Of a DNA stretch of 52,482 bases, positions 32,008 to 41,820 are shown piece by piece. The stretch is taken from positions 1 to 52,482 of the forward strand of contig PHBH01000050.1 of NCBI GenBank assembly GCA_002840535.1. The letters are read 5' to 3'. The notes beneath the pieces were generated by a model, which was not told the DNA's origin, did no database searches, and worked only from the letters and a program-made list of their open reading frames with translations. Within the stretch, counting starts at the first letter, position 1, and every line of letters starts with the position of its first letter. Position numbers and translations under genes: made by a program. This DNA comes from Deltaproteobacteria bacterium HGW-Deltaproteobacteria-15. GTDB taxonomy: Bacteria; Desulfobacterota; DSM-4660; Desulfatiglandales; HGW-15.

Positions 32008-32859
32008 TCACACCTGCAGGCTTGTTGAAGGGGAGAAGAATGGGCCTTTCTCTGAGTCGGTCTCTTTTGATGAATCGGGAGTGGAAGTTGATGGTGGTGT
32101 GGGTTCTGACGGTGAAGGCGGGGCTGATTGTGGGGTTTCCGGGCCGTGATCATGCTCCCCCCAAATTTCCGAGAGAAAGGAGTAAAGGGCCTGGACTTGT
32201 TCATCCGGGAGATCACCTGGGGGGAAAGGAGGCATGGGAGGGCTCGGGTTTCGGACCCATGCCAGAAATGGCTCGACCGTGTTCAGAAGGGGTGACCTGA
32301 TCACGGGTTCCTCAGGGGCGTGGATGTTTCCTCCATAGGGATGGCATCCGCTGCAGTTATTGAGGAAAACGATCTGGCCGGCTCGATTGCCCTTCTTCGA
32401 TTCAGGAGCCCTGCCCCCAAACACAATATTGCCGCCGAAATATCCCAGAACCACCGAAGTGCAAAAGGCCAGCGCGTAAGCCAGGAGCATCATGCGGCCC
32501 CTTCCAGGCCTTCCGGAAGCCCAGATCCCCCATACCAGGAGGACGAGAAGAACAATGCCAAGGACGATCTTTGCCTTCACGGCGAACAGCCAAACCCCGC
32601 CGTAGAAGTGCTGCCAGTCCATTATTCCTGCCAAAATCGTTGGGAACAGGAATACCAGGGCGAGAATCATGCAGTGGCGGCTGGAAATCCCGGGACTCGA
32701 CTTTTTGAATAGCAGCGCCACAAAGCCCAGAAACAATGCGGCCGTTACCAGGCCGATGGGCATGTTGATCTGTGTGGGATGGACGGGATGCGTATACCCG
32801 AGGACATTGATCAGAAAACGATAGAACCCCTCAGTGAGCGACAGGAATTGATCTTTCAC
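32008..32859 (-). CDS. DUF2231-like membrane protein fused to monoheme cytochrome c
   Basis: A 283-aa inner-membrane protein. An N-terminal domain of four hydrophobic helices (about 33-50, 63-80, 92-118 and 124-145) with the VHPTQINMPIGLVTAALF start resembles DUF2231-like membrane domains. A single heme c site CSGCH at 169-173 follows with a downstream Met candidate (PPMPPFPPGDLPDEQVQALYSFL), so the heme domain faces the periplasm. The tail is Pro/Ser/Glu rich. The start is GTG at 32859: GGGAGGT stands 7 nt before it, while the ATG further up has none. Probable membrane electron carrier; partner unknown. Confidence 0.72.
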   Translation of the reverse strand: MKDQFLSLTEGFYRFLINVLGYTHPVHPTQINMPIGLVTAALFLGFVALLFKKSSPGISSRHCMILALVFLFPTILAGIMDWQHFYGGVWLFAVKAKIVLGIVLLVLLVWGIWASGRPGRGRMMLLAYALAFCTSVVLGYFGGNIVFGGRAPESKKGNRAGQIVFLNNCSGCHPYGGNIHAPEEPVIRSPLLNTVEPFLAWVRNPSPPMPPFPPGDLPDEQVQALYSFLSEIWGEHDHGPETPQSAPPSPSEPTPPSTSTPDSSKETDSEKGPFFSPSTSLQV

Positions 32860-32940
32860 AATGGCTACCTCCCGCCCAATCTTTATGACGGCAGGGGTTC
32901 GGATCAATGCGCAGGAACATGCATTGTACAGGGGAAAAGG

Positions 32941-33088
32941 CAGTAAACAGTAAGTAGTGAGCAGTAAACAGTAAGCAGTGAAGAGCGAACAACGAACAGT
33001 GAGCAGTAAGCAGTGGGCTGGTAAAAGGAGAGCGAGAGTGAGTGTAGGTATAAAGTTTCTTTGCTGCTTACTGCTTACTGTTTACTGC
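32941..33088. repeat. CAGTAA repeat cluster with perfect 18-bp inverted repeat
   Basis: Many CAGTAAA/CAGTAAG units. GCAGTAAACAGTAAGCAG at 32961-32978 is exactly complementary to 33071-33088. The recD stop codon (33082-33084) lies within the right arm, and the last recD codons are made of the repeat. The element may act as a hairpin at the end of the rec transcript. Confidence 0.85.
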
Positions 33089-34890
33089 TTACTTTTTTCC
33101 CAGAGCGCCTCTCTCAATCCTGATTTTCTTACGGTGCATCTTTCCAGGGCAGCGCGGAAAACATCTTCCCTTCCCCAGATCTCGACCGAACGTTTCGCCC
33201 TTGTCACTGCGGTATATACGAGTTCCCTCGTCAGGACAGGGGAGTCCCTGTCAGGGAGGATCAGCAGAACTCTTTCGTACTCCGACCCCTGGCTCTTGTG
33301 AACGGTCATTGCATAACACGTTTCATTCTCCGGCAGCCTCAGTGGATGAATCTCCCTGACACCGCTTGTCGTTGGGAAAAAGACCTTGAGATCGCCGTCC
33401 TCATCCGAAGCAGGAAGGGCAACGCCGGCATCCCCGTTGAAGAGCCTCAATTCATAGTCGTTTCTTGCAACCAGGACAGGCCGGCCCGGGTACCACTTGC
33501 CCGCGCCCCTGATAACCCCTTCCGACCTGAGGATCTCCTCGATTAAAAGGTTCACTCCAACCGCACCGTAGGGGCCCTCCCTCAGCGCGCAAAGGATCCG
33601 GAACCTTTCAAGGTTCTCTGTTACCTTGTCCGCATCCAGGGAACGAAAGACGCTTCTAAACCCCTCCAGCACGCTTTCTCTCAAATTTTTTCCAAGCAAC
33701 TTCGGAGGCGGCAGATCTCTCCAGGTGATATCCCCGCATGATTTCTCCCTCAGAAGTTCTCTCCCTGTAAGCCAATCGCCCCTGTTCACAGCCGCACTCA
33801 ATTCGGCAATGGAGCTCTCGGACCCGAAACGATAGCTTTTCCTGAGATGGGCGATGCAGTCTGCAATGGGCGGGACACGTTTCTCCCCCGGCTCCAGGAC
33901 ATATCCCGTGGCCTTCTCGATGCTCCTGCAAAAGGTTTTCGAATACGCATGATCCCTTCCCGTATTGCAGATATCCCCCAGGACGGCGCCTGCCTCCACA
34001 GAGGCGAGCTGATCCTTGTCACCGAGGAGGATGAGTCGGCACTCGGGGGGAAGGGCTTGAACGAGTTTCGACATCAGGGCAAGATCCACCATGGAGGCTT
34101 CATCGACCAGCAACACGTCAAGAGCCAGTCTGTTCTCAGCATTGTGACGAAAGTAAGGGGAGGCTTCCATCGGGCCAAGCAGGCGATGAATAGTGGATGC
34201 ATCCGCCGGCAATGCATCCCTGATCTGATCGCTGCATCCCAGGGAACCCTTTGACAGATTCATCGCCGACTGGAGACGGGCCGCGCCTTTCCCCGTAGGG
34301 GAGGCCAATCCAATCCGCAGGACCGCCGGCCAGGCTTCCTCCATAAGGAGCGCCAGTATCTTTGCAGCGGTGGTCGTTTTCCCGGTGCCTGGCCCGCCCG
34401 AAATCACAACGAATTTTTTCATCATCGTGACGAATGCGGCGATCAGCTGCCAATCGACCTGTTCCTTCCCGCGCCCAGGAAAAAGCCTGGCCAATCGACC
34501 GGACAGGGAACTCATCTTCGGCACTTCCGGTTTTTCCCTCGTCAATCCATCGATCCAGACCGCCAGACTCTGCTCGTATTGCCAATACCGGTAAAGGTAA
34601 ACTCTCCCCCTCCCGTCCGCCACCAGAGGTTTGAAGTCTCCCGGCTGACCAACCACACCCGTGTTCCAGAGCTCCTTCAGCACGGCACCGGGACCTGGAA
34701 CCGGGAATGGCAGATCCGAGAGATCCAGATAGATATGGCCCTCCCTGGTCGTCGCACTCACCAGAGCGGAAATCCGGGCGAGCTCAGGACACGCACAGCC
34801 GGCCAGCCTTTCCATGAGCAGGCCGAAATGAAGGTCCAGCGCGGAAATCGCTTCTGACTTCATCAGCTCACGAAGGTCGGTCTCCTTCAT
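33082..34890 (-). CDS. recD: Exonuclease V subunit RecD, 5'-3' helicase
   Basis: A 602-aa superfamily 1B helicase that, with RecB and RecC, unwinds and degrades broken DNA ends and prepares them for RecA. Walker A GGPGTGKTTT starts at 165; DVLLVDEASMVDLALMSKLV is motif II; GDKDQLASVEAGAVLGDI motif III; AMTVHKSQGSEYERVLLILP and ELVYTAVTRAK are motifs V and VI. Length is near the E. coli protein (608 aa). AGGGG stands before the ATG. It is the last gene of recC-recB-recD, 70 bp after recB. Its final residues are encoded by an interspersed repeat. Confidence 0.95.
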   Translation of the reverse strand: MKETDLRELMKSEAISALDLHFGLLMERLAGCACPELARISALVSATTREGHIYLDLSDLPFPVPGPGAVLKELWNTGVVGQPGDFKPLVADGRGRVYLYRYWQYEQSLAVWIDGLTREKPEVPKMSSLSGRLARLFPGRGKEQVDWQLIAAFVTMMKKFVVISGGPGTGKTTTAAKILALLMEEAWPAVLRIGLASPTGKGAARLQSAMNLSKGSLGCSDQIRDALPADASTIHRLLGPMEASPYFRHNAENRLALDVLLVDEASMVDLALMSKLVQALPPECRLILLGDKDQLASVEAGAVLGDICNTGRDHAYSKTFCRSIEKATGYVLEPGEKRVPPIADCIAHLRKSYRFGSESSIAELSAAVNRGDWLTGRELLREKSCGDITWRDLPPPKLLGKNLRESVLEGFRSVFRSLDADKVTENLERFRILCALREGPYGAVGVNLLIEEILRSEGVIRGAGKWYPGRPVLVARNDYELRLFNGDAGVALPASDEDGDLKVFFPTTSGVREIHPLRLPENETCYAMTVHKSQGSEYERVLLILPDRDSPVLTRELVYTAVTRAKRSVEIWGREDVFRAALERCTVRKSGLREALWEKSKQ

Positions 34891-34960
34891 GATTCCCCTT
34901 TTTCTTCGAAAGTAATCTGCCGGAGGGAGAGCCTACTGTTCTTTCCCGCCTGCGCGAGAT

Positions 34961-37900
34961 TCATCCTGGTTTTTTATCCTCAATCAGTTCGGCTGCGAGT
35001 TTCCGCACGAGTTCCTCCGAAGGCCTTGCCCTGAAAATCCCAAAATCGGGTCCCCTGTCCGGATCCACACCACGAAGGAAAATGTAGAATACCCCTCCAA
35101 AATGGTCCTCATACCTGTAGTCCGGCAGCCGAAGCCGCAGGTATTGATGAACCGCGACCGTGTAGATCAGGTATTGGAGAACGTAATACCCCTTCTGCAT
35201 GGCTGCCATCATTCCCTCTCTGCCGTAATCCTCTATTCTCGCCCCCAGATCATTGGATTTCCAGTCCACGAGATAATATCGGCCCCTGAATCTGAAGAGC
35301 AGGTCCAGGAAACCTCTCATAAACCCGCGTAAGGGCGAAAACTCGAGTCTCCCAAGGTATTCTGCGAAGCCCGGGGGGATGTCCCGCCCGGAGACGATCT
35401 CTGCAAGGGATTCCGGTGTTACCCTTTTCAGAGGCCAGTAGAACTCAAGCTCCTGAAGACGGTCTTCCGCACGCAGTCGCGAAAGCCTGAGATCGGGAAC
35501 GATCGGATCCAGATCCGCCTGGAGGACCCGCTTCACCATTCCATAAACTTCCTCCCCCCATTCAGGGTCATAGCCATGCTCTATCAGTTTCTCTCCGATT
35601 GTCTTTTTTATGGACTCGGAATCCCTGCCGGTAAAGTCAAGGTCCTCGAATAGAGCATGGAGACAGCTTCCCGCTCTCATCCCTGCCGGGAAAGAAAAGA
35701 AGCCCTGCGGCTTTTCAAGGGGAGGCGTCTCTGTCGGAATTGCTTCCGGGTCACCATCTTCCGGTTCCGCCTCATGTCCGCTGATGAGAGAAGAGAAGCT
35801 CGCGAACCCCTGCTCGCGATCGATATGCCCCTTGAAAACGCGGCAGGAGGGATGGACGGATTCACGCTGTTCCGGCACCTGGGCTTTTACGGGGAAATCC
35901 GGGGGCGGATAGATGACCAGTCCGCCTCCTGCTTTGCGTTCGAGCTCTTGAAGCCTTCCCATGAAGTCCTTCTCCAGTTTCAGAAAATGGTTCCTGGTAG
36001 CCGCGACCACGTCATCTTCTGCGAGAGAGGGGGGCGGGTAAAAAAGGTATGCCGGAGCGGAAGTTTCGGCATCTCTGAACCGTCCCCATACGAAATAACA
36101 TCTTTCTTTGGCCCGGGTCAGACTCACGTAGAGCAGCCGCAAATTTTCCGAGAGATTCTCCTTTTCAGCCTGCTTCCTGTTTTCTTCCGCATGCTCAGAC
36201 CCCAGATCCAGTGTAAGACCGGCCGGGGTCTCCCCGTTGTGGAAGGAAAAAGGCTCTCGCGAACTCCTGAGCGTTGAGCCGTTCCAGCCGAACGGGCAGA
36301 AGACCACCGGGTATTCCAATCCCTTGCTCTTATGTACGGTCACCAGTTTGACGGCCCGCTCATCGCTTTCCAGCCGTATAGGATGCTCCTCCGGCTCTGT
36401 GCCCACCCCCGCGCGATGGGCGGCAAGCCATTTGAGCAGGCCTGCTCGATTCAGTCGTTTGTCCACGGAGATTTGATGCAGCACTTCAGAGAGATGAAGA
36501 AGATTGGTGCACCGTCTTTCCCCGTCCGGGTATCTCATGAGCCTGGCAAGCACCTCTTCCTGGTTCAAAAAGCGGCGAAACATCCGGATAAAACCCCGAC
36601 CGACCCACAGGTCGCGGTAGTGCGTGAACCGTACGACCCAACTCTCCCACTCCCTCTCCTCTGAGATGAGCTTTTCCAGATCTGCACCCTTCAGTCCCAG
36701 AATATCGGTGACCAGCGCACTCCTGAAGAGTTTTCCGTTCTCAGGCGCCGCAATGGAGCTCAACACCCTTTGGACCTCCATGGCTTCATGAGAGTCGAAG
36801 AGATTGCCGGTGCTGTAAAGGACACTCGGGATGCCGAGGCCGGACAAGACCTGCTGCATCTCTGCAGCGTCCCGATTTCTTCTTACCAGGACCGCTATGT
36901 CCTCCTCCCCGAGAGGCCGTCCTCCCAGCAGCGCCCGGCCCTCCTTCCCCAACCGTAGAAGCTCTGCAATCTCCCCGGCAACGGCAACGGATATCGATCT
37001 TCTCGCCTCCTGTTTGGGAATGGCTTTTGCCGCATCGGAGTCGTTCTCCACAATCCACATGTGGAAGGGCGGCGCCGGTTTACCGTTTATCAGCAACCTC
37101 TCAGACGCTCTGCCATGCGCCGGCGCGCATGGATGGAACCGGATCTCCTCATATACGAATGGACGGGGATTGTTCTCGAACAGGACATTGAGGCTCGTGA
37201 CAAGATCAGGTTCGGAGCGCCAGTTCTCCCTCAGGGTAAAGCGGGTCTGAACGTCCCTGGCCGCCTCCATGTATGCAAAGATATCCGCTCCTCTGAATCC
37301 GTAGATGGATTGTTTCGGATCGCCGATGAAGAAGAGGATGGACGGCTTTCGGGCAAAGACCTCTTTTACAATCGTGTATTGAAGAGGGTCCGTATCCTGG
37401 AACTCGTCGATGAGTGCCGCTTTGAATTTCCCTCGAATGGTTGCTGCAAGCTGTTCTCCGGCTTTCCCCTGCAAGGCGCCAAGGAGGTTGAGGAGAAGAT
37501 CGTCGAAATAGAGAACGTTCATCTTCCCTTTTCTGGCCGGCAGTTCCCGATTGGCAAACCGAAAGAGTTCAGACTTGAGCCCGATGATCTTTTTGTCATA
37601 AAGGTCCAGGAGCGCAGAATGGCTGCAGCGAAGACTATCACAGAGATCGAAAAAAGGGTGGACCGGCGGTGCGCAATTTTTCTTTGCCGATCGGCAGAGC
37701 TCCGTTGTCGTGAACTTCTCGAATCCTGAAAACAGGGTGCACTCGGCGCCTGGGCGAGACAGAAAACTGTCCATGGACTCGATCCATGCGGGGATCTTTC
37801 CCAAATTGTAGCAGTTCCTCTTGAGTCCATCGCTCCTTAGGAGTCCCGCCACCTTTTCCCTGGCCAAAGGCCATGCGGAACGAAGAGTTTCGAAGGCTTT

Positions 37901-38551
37901 GATGAAGGCCTGCTCCTGAACTGAAACATCCGGAGGCTCGACCGCCGGGATGACTTTGAGAAAAGGACGGCTGAAATGCTTTCCAAGGAGCTTCAAGAGA
38001 GAGTCCGGGCTGAGGCCGACTTGAACCGCGTACTGCACGAAAAGGGCCGACTCAGTATAGAGATGTTGTCGCCAGAAATCGTCCACCATCTCCGCTTTGA
38101 TCAATTCCTGGCTGGAGACCAGTTCAACATCGAACATGCTCAGGCTTTCAAAGGCATTTTCCTTAAGGATCCGCCAGCAAAACCCGTGGATGGTCATGAT
38201 GGCTGCGCAATCGAAATTTCGGAGGGCTGTATTCAGCCGATTGATCGTTTCCCCATGATCCTTCTCTTTCTCGACAAGCCCCTGAAGGAAACTTTCCTTG
38301 CAACCACCGCCGGCAAACGCTTCCAGTGCGTCTGTGATGCTTCTGCGAATGCGGTCCCGTAGTTCTTCCGTCGCCGCCTGAGTAAAGGTTACCACCAGGA
38401 TTTCACTTACAGGAATAGCAGTTTCAATGAGGAGCCTCAGGAAAAGGCCTGCGATCGAAAAGCTCTTCCCTGTGCCCGCGCTTGCCTCGACCAGGCTGGT
38501 ACCCTTCAGGGGCACGTTGAGCAGATCGAAATCCTTGAAATCTTCGGTCAT
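34961..38551 (-). CDS. recB: Exonuclease V subunit RecB, 3'-5' helicase and nuclease
   Basis: A 1196-aa subunit with an N-terminal UvrD-like helicase (Walker A ASAGTGKS at 23-30; ALIDEFQDTDPLQYTIV motif II; GDPKQSIYGFRGADIF motif III; TVHKSKGLEYPVVFCP motif V; LYVSLTRAK motif VI) and a C-terminal nuclease. Nuclease residues are present: Asp in RGFLDLLF type sequence near 1083, and VDWKSN with Asp1096 and Lys1098, then QYLIYTVAVHQYLR. It starts on an ATGA overlap with the recC stop, so translation is coupled. E. coli RecB is 1180 aa, a close match. Confidence 0.95.
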   Translation of the reverse strand: MTEDFKDFDLLNVPLKGTSLVEASAGTGKSFSIAGLFLRLLIETAIPVSEILVVTFTQAATEELRDRIRRSITDALEAFAGGGCKESFLQGLVEKEKDHGETINRLNTALRNFDCAAIMTIHGFCWRILKENAFESLSMFDVELVSSQELIKAEMVDDFWRQHLYTESALFVQYAVQVGLSPDSLLKLLGKHFSRPFLKVIPAVEPPDVSVQEQAFIKAFETLRSAWPLAREKVAGLLRSDGLKRNCYNLGKIPAWIESMDSFLSRPGAECTLFSGFEKFTTTELCRSAKKNCAPPVHPFFDLCDSLRCSHSALLDLYDKKIIGLKSELFRFANRELPARKGKMNVLYFDDLLLNLLGALQGKAGEQLAATIRGKFKAALIDEFQDTDPLQYTIVKEVFARKPSILFFIGDPKQSIYGFRGADIFAYMEAARDVQTRFTLRENWRSEPDLVTSLNVLFENNPRPFVYEEIRFHPCAPAHGRASERLLINGKPAPPFHMWIVENDSDAAKAIPKQEARRSISVAVAGEIAELLRLGKEGRALLGGRPLGEEDIAVLVRRNRDAAEMQQVLSGLGIPSVLYSTGNLFDSHEAMEVQRVLSSIAAPENGKLFRSALVTDILGLKGADLEKLISEEREWESWVVRFTHYRDLWVGRGFIRMFRRFLNQEEVLARLMRYPDGERRCTNLLHLSEVLHQISVDKRLNRAGLLKWLAAHRAGVGTEPEEHPIRLESDERAVKLVTVHKSKGLEYPVVFCPFGWNGSTLRSSREPFSFHNGETPAGLTLDLGSEHAEENRKQAEKENLSENLRLLYVSLTRAKERCYFVWGRFRDAETSAPAYLFYPPPSLAEDDVVAATRNHFLKLEKDFMGRLQELERKAGGGLVIYPPPDFPVKAQVPEQRESVHPSCRVFKGHIDREQGFASFSSLISGHEAEPEDGDPEAIPTETPPLEKPQGFFSFPAGMRAGSCLHALFEDLDFTGRDSESIKKTIGEKLIEHGYDPEWGEEVYGMVKRVLQADLDPIVPDLRLSRLRAEDRLQELEFYWPLKRVTPESLAEIVSGRDIPPGFAEYLGRLEFSPLRGFMRGFLDLLFRFRGRYYLVDWKSNDLGARIEDYGREGMMAAMQKGYYVLQYLIYTVAVHQYLRLRLPDYRYEDHFGGVFYIFLRGVDPDRGPDFGIFRARPSEELVRKLAAELIEDKKPG

Positions 38552-41500
38552 GAGTCCCCTTGCTCTTTCATCTCCTTACAATGGTTCAGAAGGGGGCCAA
38601 GAACCCTTACGGTAAGCCTTTCAAAATCCCCGTCCAAGGGATCCCCCGCAGAGAAACAGATGCGGTAGTAGGGATCCTCCCCCTCGCCTCTTTCCCACTC
38701 ATCTCCCGACCAGGTTCTCCGTGCCCGGCGCATCGCTTCCTGCGGATCCCTGCCGCAAAGAACCGAGGATAGCGCATACGTCCACGAAGACTCCGGAAAG
38801 AAGTGAAGTGGTTTAGCGAGCCCGCTCCAATAAGTCTCAAGAAGTTCCTCAATCAAGGGTTCACTCTCATTCACTGGAGAAAAGCACCATTGAACGCAAT
38901 CCCTTTTCTTCTCCCCGAGACCAAAGACTCTCAAGCGTCGGGAAAGGGTTTCCGGCGCGGCAAGGTTCAATGCCAGATGGATGATCCATGCTTTCAGAAT
39001 GTCCAAACCCCGCAGACGCGCATAACGAAAGCGAATGAGCTCTCCTCCTCCGGATATCCCTTCCACTCTTCCTGCCAGGCGAAAGCCGGCAATCCTGTGA
39101 TCGATTTGCAGATCCTCCAGACGCTCTTCCCGGATATGCCGCCCGGCCTTCTGCATGAAGTTTTCCACTCCCTTTCTCATATTTTCATACAGGCACTCTC
39201 CGATGGGACCCGGAGGGATGCGGCCTGAAACCTTGAAAAGGGGAAAGAGGTTGCTCATATCCTTCCCCTCCAGGCTCCATTTCACCATGGTCTGCTCCAT
39301 CTTGTATCTTTCGAGCCCTGTGATCTCCAGTGGTTCCTTGTCTTCAGGGAGGGGGACCTCCTCCTCCAGATAGAGGCCGAGACGTCGCTTAAGAATGTAT
39401 CTGGAAGGGTTTGAAAAGAAGGAGCAGAGGTCCGAGAGATCAACGGTTCGATACTCCTCTCCGGCACTTGAGAGGCCGGATGCGACGAACGGTGCCGGAG
39501 GGGTCCGGGGGGCTGCGAGGTTGAGTGCCGTTGCGCAGCTCTCTTTTGAATAGCTGAAAAGCCTCTCATCGTTTTGAAAATAACGCGGGCTGAATGGTTG
39601 AAGAGGGTGAACCGTGAGCAACCGATCCGAAATCCTTCCATGAGCGATTGTGCATCCCCTCTCAATATGGTCCTGGAGTTCGCTGACCAGCACGGATGGA
39701 GGAATGGCGCTGTTGTCCTGTATACTTCGTCCAACATAGCTGACATAGAACGTCCTCCTGGCGGAAAGGATCGCTTCCAGAAAAAGATAGCGATCATCGT
39801 TGCGGCGCGAGCGGTCGCCTGGCCGCGGCTCTTTCCTGATGAGATCGAACCCGGGTGAATAGGATTCTCGGGGATACGCGCTGTTGTCCATTCCGATCAG
39901 ACAGAGCACTTTGAAAGGAATGCTTCTCATGGGCAGCATGGCGCAAAAGGTTGTTCCACCGGTGAGGAATCCCTTTCCGAACCCCTCCTCCTTTAAGGTT
40001 CGGCCGAGGCGCCAGCGGATAGTCTTCAGGTCAAGGGGGCCGTCGTATCCCCCCTTTTCGGGTTTTTCCATGCTCCCGAGGTTGACGAAGGTCTGCCTGA
40101 GCAGCCGGATCTCCCTTTGCTCATCCCCTTCGGGATCAAAGAACATATCGATGCCTTCGGCCAGAAGGTCTGACCACTCTCCAAGCCTGCGGAGTCCCTC
40201 CAGCTTCTTCACCCATTCAAACAGCGATTCGACAAACTCCGCAAAACGGCCAAGCAGGTCCGCATCCGATCCCTCAATGTGATCATAGGGCAGGATCTTC
40301 CCGAACATATGCTCATCTCCGCCTGGCATTGCATAGCCCAGGAGAAGTCTCTCCATCCCCGCGGCCCAGGTATTTTCGACAAAGGGGGGTGCACCCGCCT
40401 CTTCCCGTCCTTTCCCGTCAATCCCCCACCTGATCCGCGTCTCCATGATCCACCTTCTGATCCCCTGCAGGTTCTTCTCCTCCAGCCCAAACTTTCTGCA
40501 AACACAACGGCATTCGAGTATTTCGAGAACCCGGGAGGCTCCAAAGCGGCTTCCGGACAAATCCAGAATGGACAGGAACGGCTCGATGACACCGCTTTCC
40601 TCTCTTACACTGCGGTCGGCAATGCTGAAGGGGATGAACGAGGGATCGGAGGATGGGATGTCGAATACCGCCTGGATGTAGGGGGCATAGACACGGATGT
40701 CGGGTGTCATCACGAGAATTTCTCCGGGCTTGAGATCCGGGTCCGTCTGCAGCATCTGGAGAATCTGATCTCGCAGGACCTCCACCTCTCTCATAGGGCT
40801 GTGGCAGGCATGAAATTGCAGGGATCGATCCTCAGGGGATATATGTCTCTTCTCCCCCTTTTCTTCCGGTTCCCTCAGATAGAGCATATCCGACTGGATG
40901 GAGTGAAGCAGGGTATCTTCCCCGGGATCGTCGAAAACAGAACCATCCTCCCAGCCCAACTCGATCACCAGGTCGATGAAATCCCTGCCGAGCCTGCCCA
41001 ACGAGGACAGGAGACCGGGGTTTTCGGAGCGGATATCCCCCCAATATTCCCTGCAGGGATTCATCAGAAAGAGATTCACCTCTGTATAGTTGGAAACCGC
41101 AGCGAGAATTTCCATGTGAAATCGCGGAAGCGCGGAAATTCCAAAAACGGAGATCCTTTCCGGCAGACTGCCTCTCTCCGGAGGCCGGTTCTGCAAACGT
41201 TCGATAAAGTCACGTGCCAACGACGCACGGTGGCGACGTCCCGATTCCCTGCTCAGCTGATTCCACAAGACCGCCTGCCAGTGTTTCTCTTCCCCATTTT
41301 CCCAGCGGGAAATCATCTCGGGCCTGAACAGTAGATACTGGTCAAAGGTATCCGCAATCGCTGCGGAGAGCTGCAGCTTCTTCAGGCCTTCATCTTCTCC
41401 TTCGATGTAGAGTCTGATGCTTTCAAAACCCGGCTCCCGGATGAAAGAGGGAAGAGCCTTCATGATCCGCCATGTAAGGACGTCCGGGACAAAGGGCGAG

Positions 41501-41751
41501 CCCTCAGCCGCCGATGGGAGCACACGCTTGAAGAGTTCCTCCAGCAAGGCATTCGGAAAGGGGAAGCGACAGTTGGCCCATATTCCAAGCCGCTCTGACA
41601 GCTGCATGGACAGGTAACGTTCCATGCCCCTGCTCTGGACCACGATCACTTCTGGTACAAGGGGTGAGGACAAAGGGGTTTCAAGCACTTTCGCCAGTAC
41701 CTCAACAAGCCGCTCAACCCTGTTGCTGGTATATAGTCTTGGAGTCTTCAT
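38548..41751 (-). CDS. recC: Exonuclease V subunit RecC, Chi-recognition scaffold
   Basis: A 1067-aa subunit that splits the DNA strands and, in E. coli, reads the Chi sequence (E. coli RecC is 1122 aa). The N-terminus LYTSNRVERLVEVLAKVL, VVQSRGMERYLSMQLSE and GIWANCRFPFPN are RecC hallmarks, as are QFHACHSPMREVEVLRDQIL and LMLPMRSIPFKVLCLIGMDN-type segments. Chi in this organism cannot be predicted. The start codon lies directly after the T-run of the hup terminator with no ribosome site in between, an unusual arrangement. It overlaps recB by 4 bp. Confidence 0.93.
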   Translation of the reverse strand: MKTPRLYTSNRVERLVEVLAKVLETPLSSPLVPEVIVVQSRGMERYLSMQLSERLGIWANCRFPFPNALLEELFKRVLPSAAEGSPFVPDVLTWRIMKALPSFIREPGFESIRLYIEGEDEGLKKLQLSAAIADTFDQYLLFRPEMISRWENGEEKHWQAVLWNQLSRESGRRHRASLARDFIERLQNRPPERGSLPERISVFGISALPRFHMEILAAVSNYTEVNLFLMNPCREYWGDIRSENPGLLSSLGRLGRDFIDLVIELGWEDGSVFDDPGEDTLLHSIQSDMLYLREPEEKGEKRHISPEDRSLQFHACHSPMREVEVLRDQILQMLQTDPDLKPGEILVMTPDIRVYAPYIQAVFDIPSSDPSFIPFSIADRSVREESGVIEPFLSILDLSGSRFGASRVLEILECRCVCRKFGLEEKNLQGIRRWIMETRIRWGIDGKGREEAGAPPFVENTWAAGMERLLLGYAMPGGDEHMFGKILPYDHIEGSDADLLGRFAEFVESLFEWVKKLEGLRRLGEWSDLLAEGIDMFFDPEGDEQREIRLLRQTFVNLGSMEKPEKGGYDGPLDLKTIRWRLGRTLKEEGFGKGFLTGGTTFCAMLPMRSIPFKVLCLIGMDNSAYPRESYSPGFDLIRKEPRPGDRSRRNDDRYLFLEAILSARRTFYVSYVGRSIQDNSAIPPSVLVSELQDHIERGCTIAHGRISDRLLTVHPLQPFSPRYFQNDERLFSYSKESCATALNLAAPRTPPAPFVASGLSSAGEEYRTVDLSDLCSFFSNPSRYILKRRLGLYLEEEVPLPEDKEPLEITGLERYKMEQTMVKWSLEGKDMSNLFPLFKVSGRIPPGPIGECLYENMRKGVENFMQKAGRHIREERLEDLQIDHRIAGFRLAGRVEGISGGGELIRFRYARLRGLDILKAWIIHLALNLAAPETLSRRLRVFGLGEKKRDCVQWCFSPVNESEPLIEELLETYWSGLAKPLHFFPESSWTYALSSVLCGRDPQEAMRRARRTWSGDEWERGEGEDPYYRICFSAGDPLDGDFERLTVRVLGPLLNHCKEMKEQGDS

Positions 41752-41752
41752 A

Positions 41753-41796
41753 GAAAAAAGAGGCCCTCACCGGAGATGGTCTTCCGCGTGAGGGCC
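41753..41796 (-). terminator. Rho-independent terminator of hup, abutting recC
   Basis: On the minus strand, stem GGCCCTCAC (41788-41796) with GTGAGGGCC (41762-41770), 17-nt loop, then TCTTTTTT to 41753. The recC ATG begins two bases later (41751). Confidence 0.85.
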
Positions 41797-41820
41797 GACT
41801 GGATTTCCTTTCAAGAAGAA

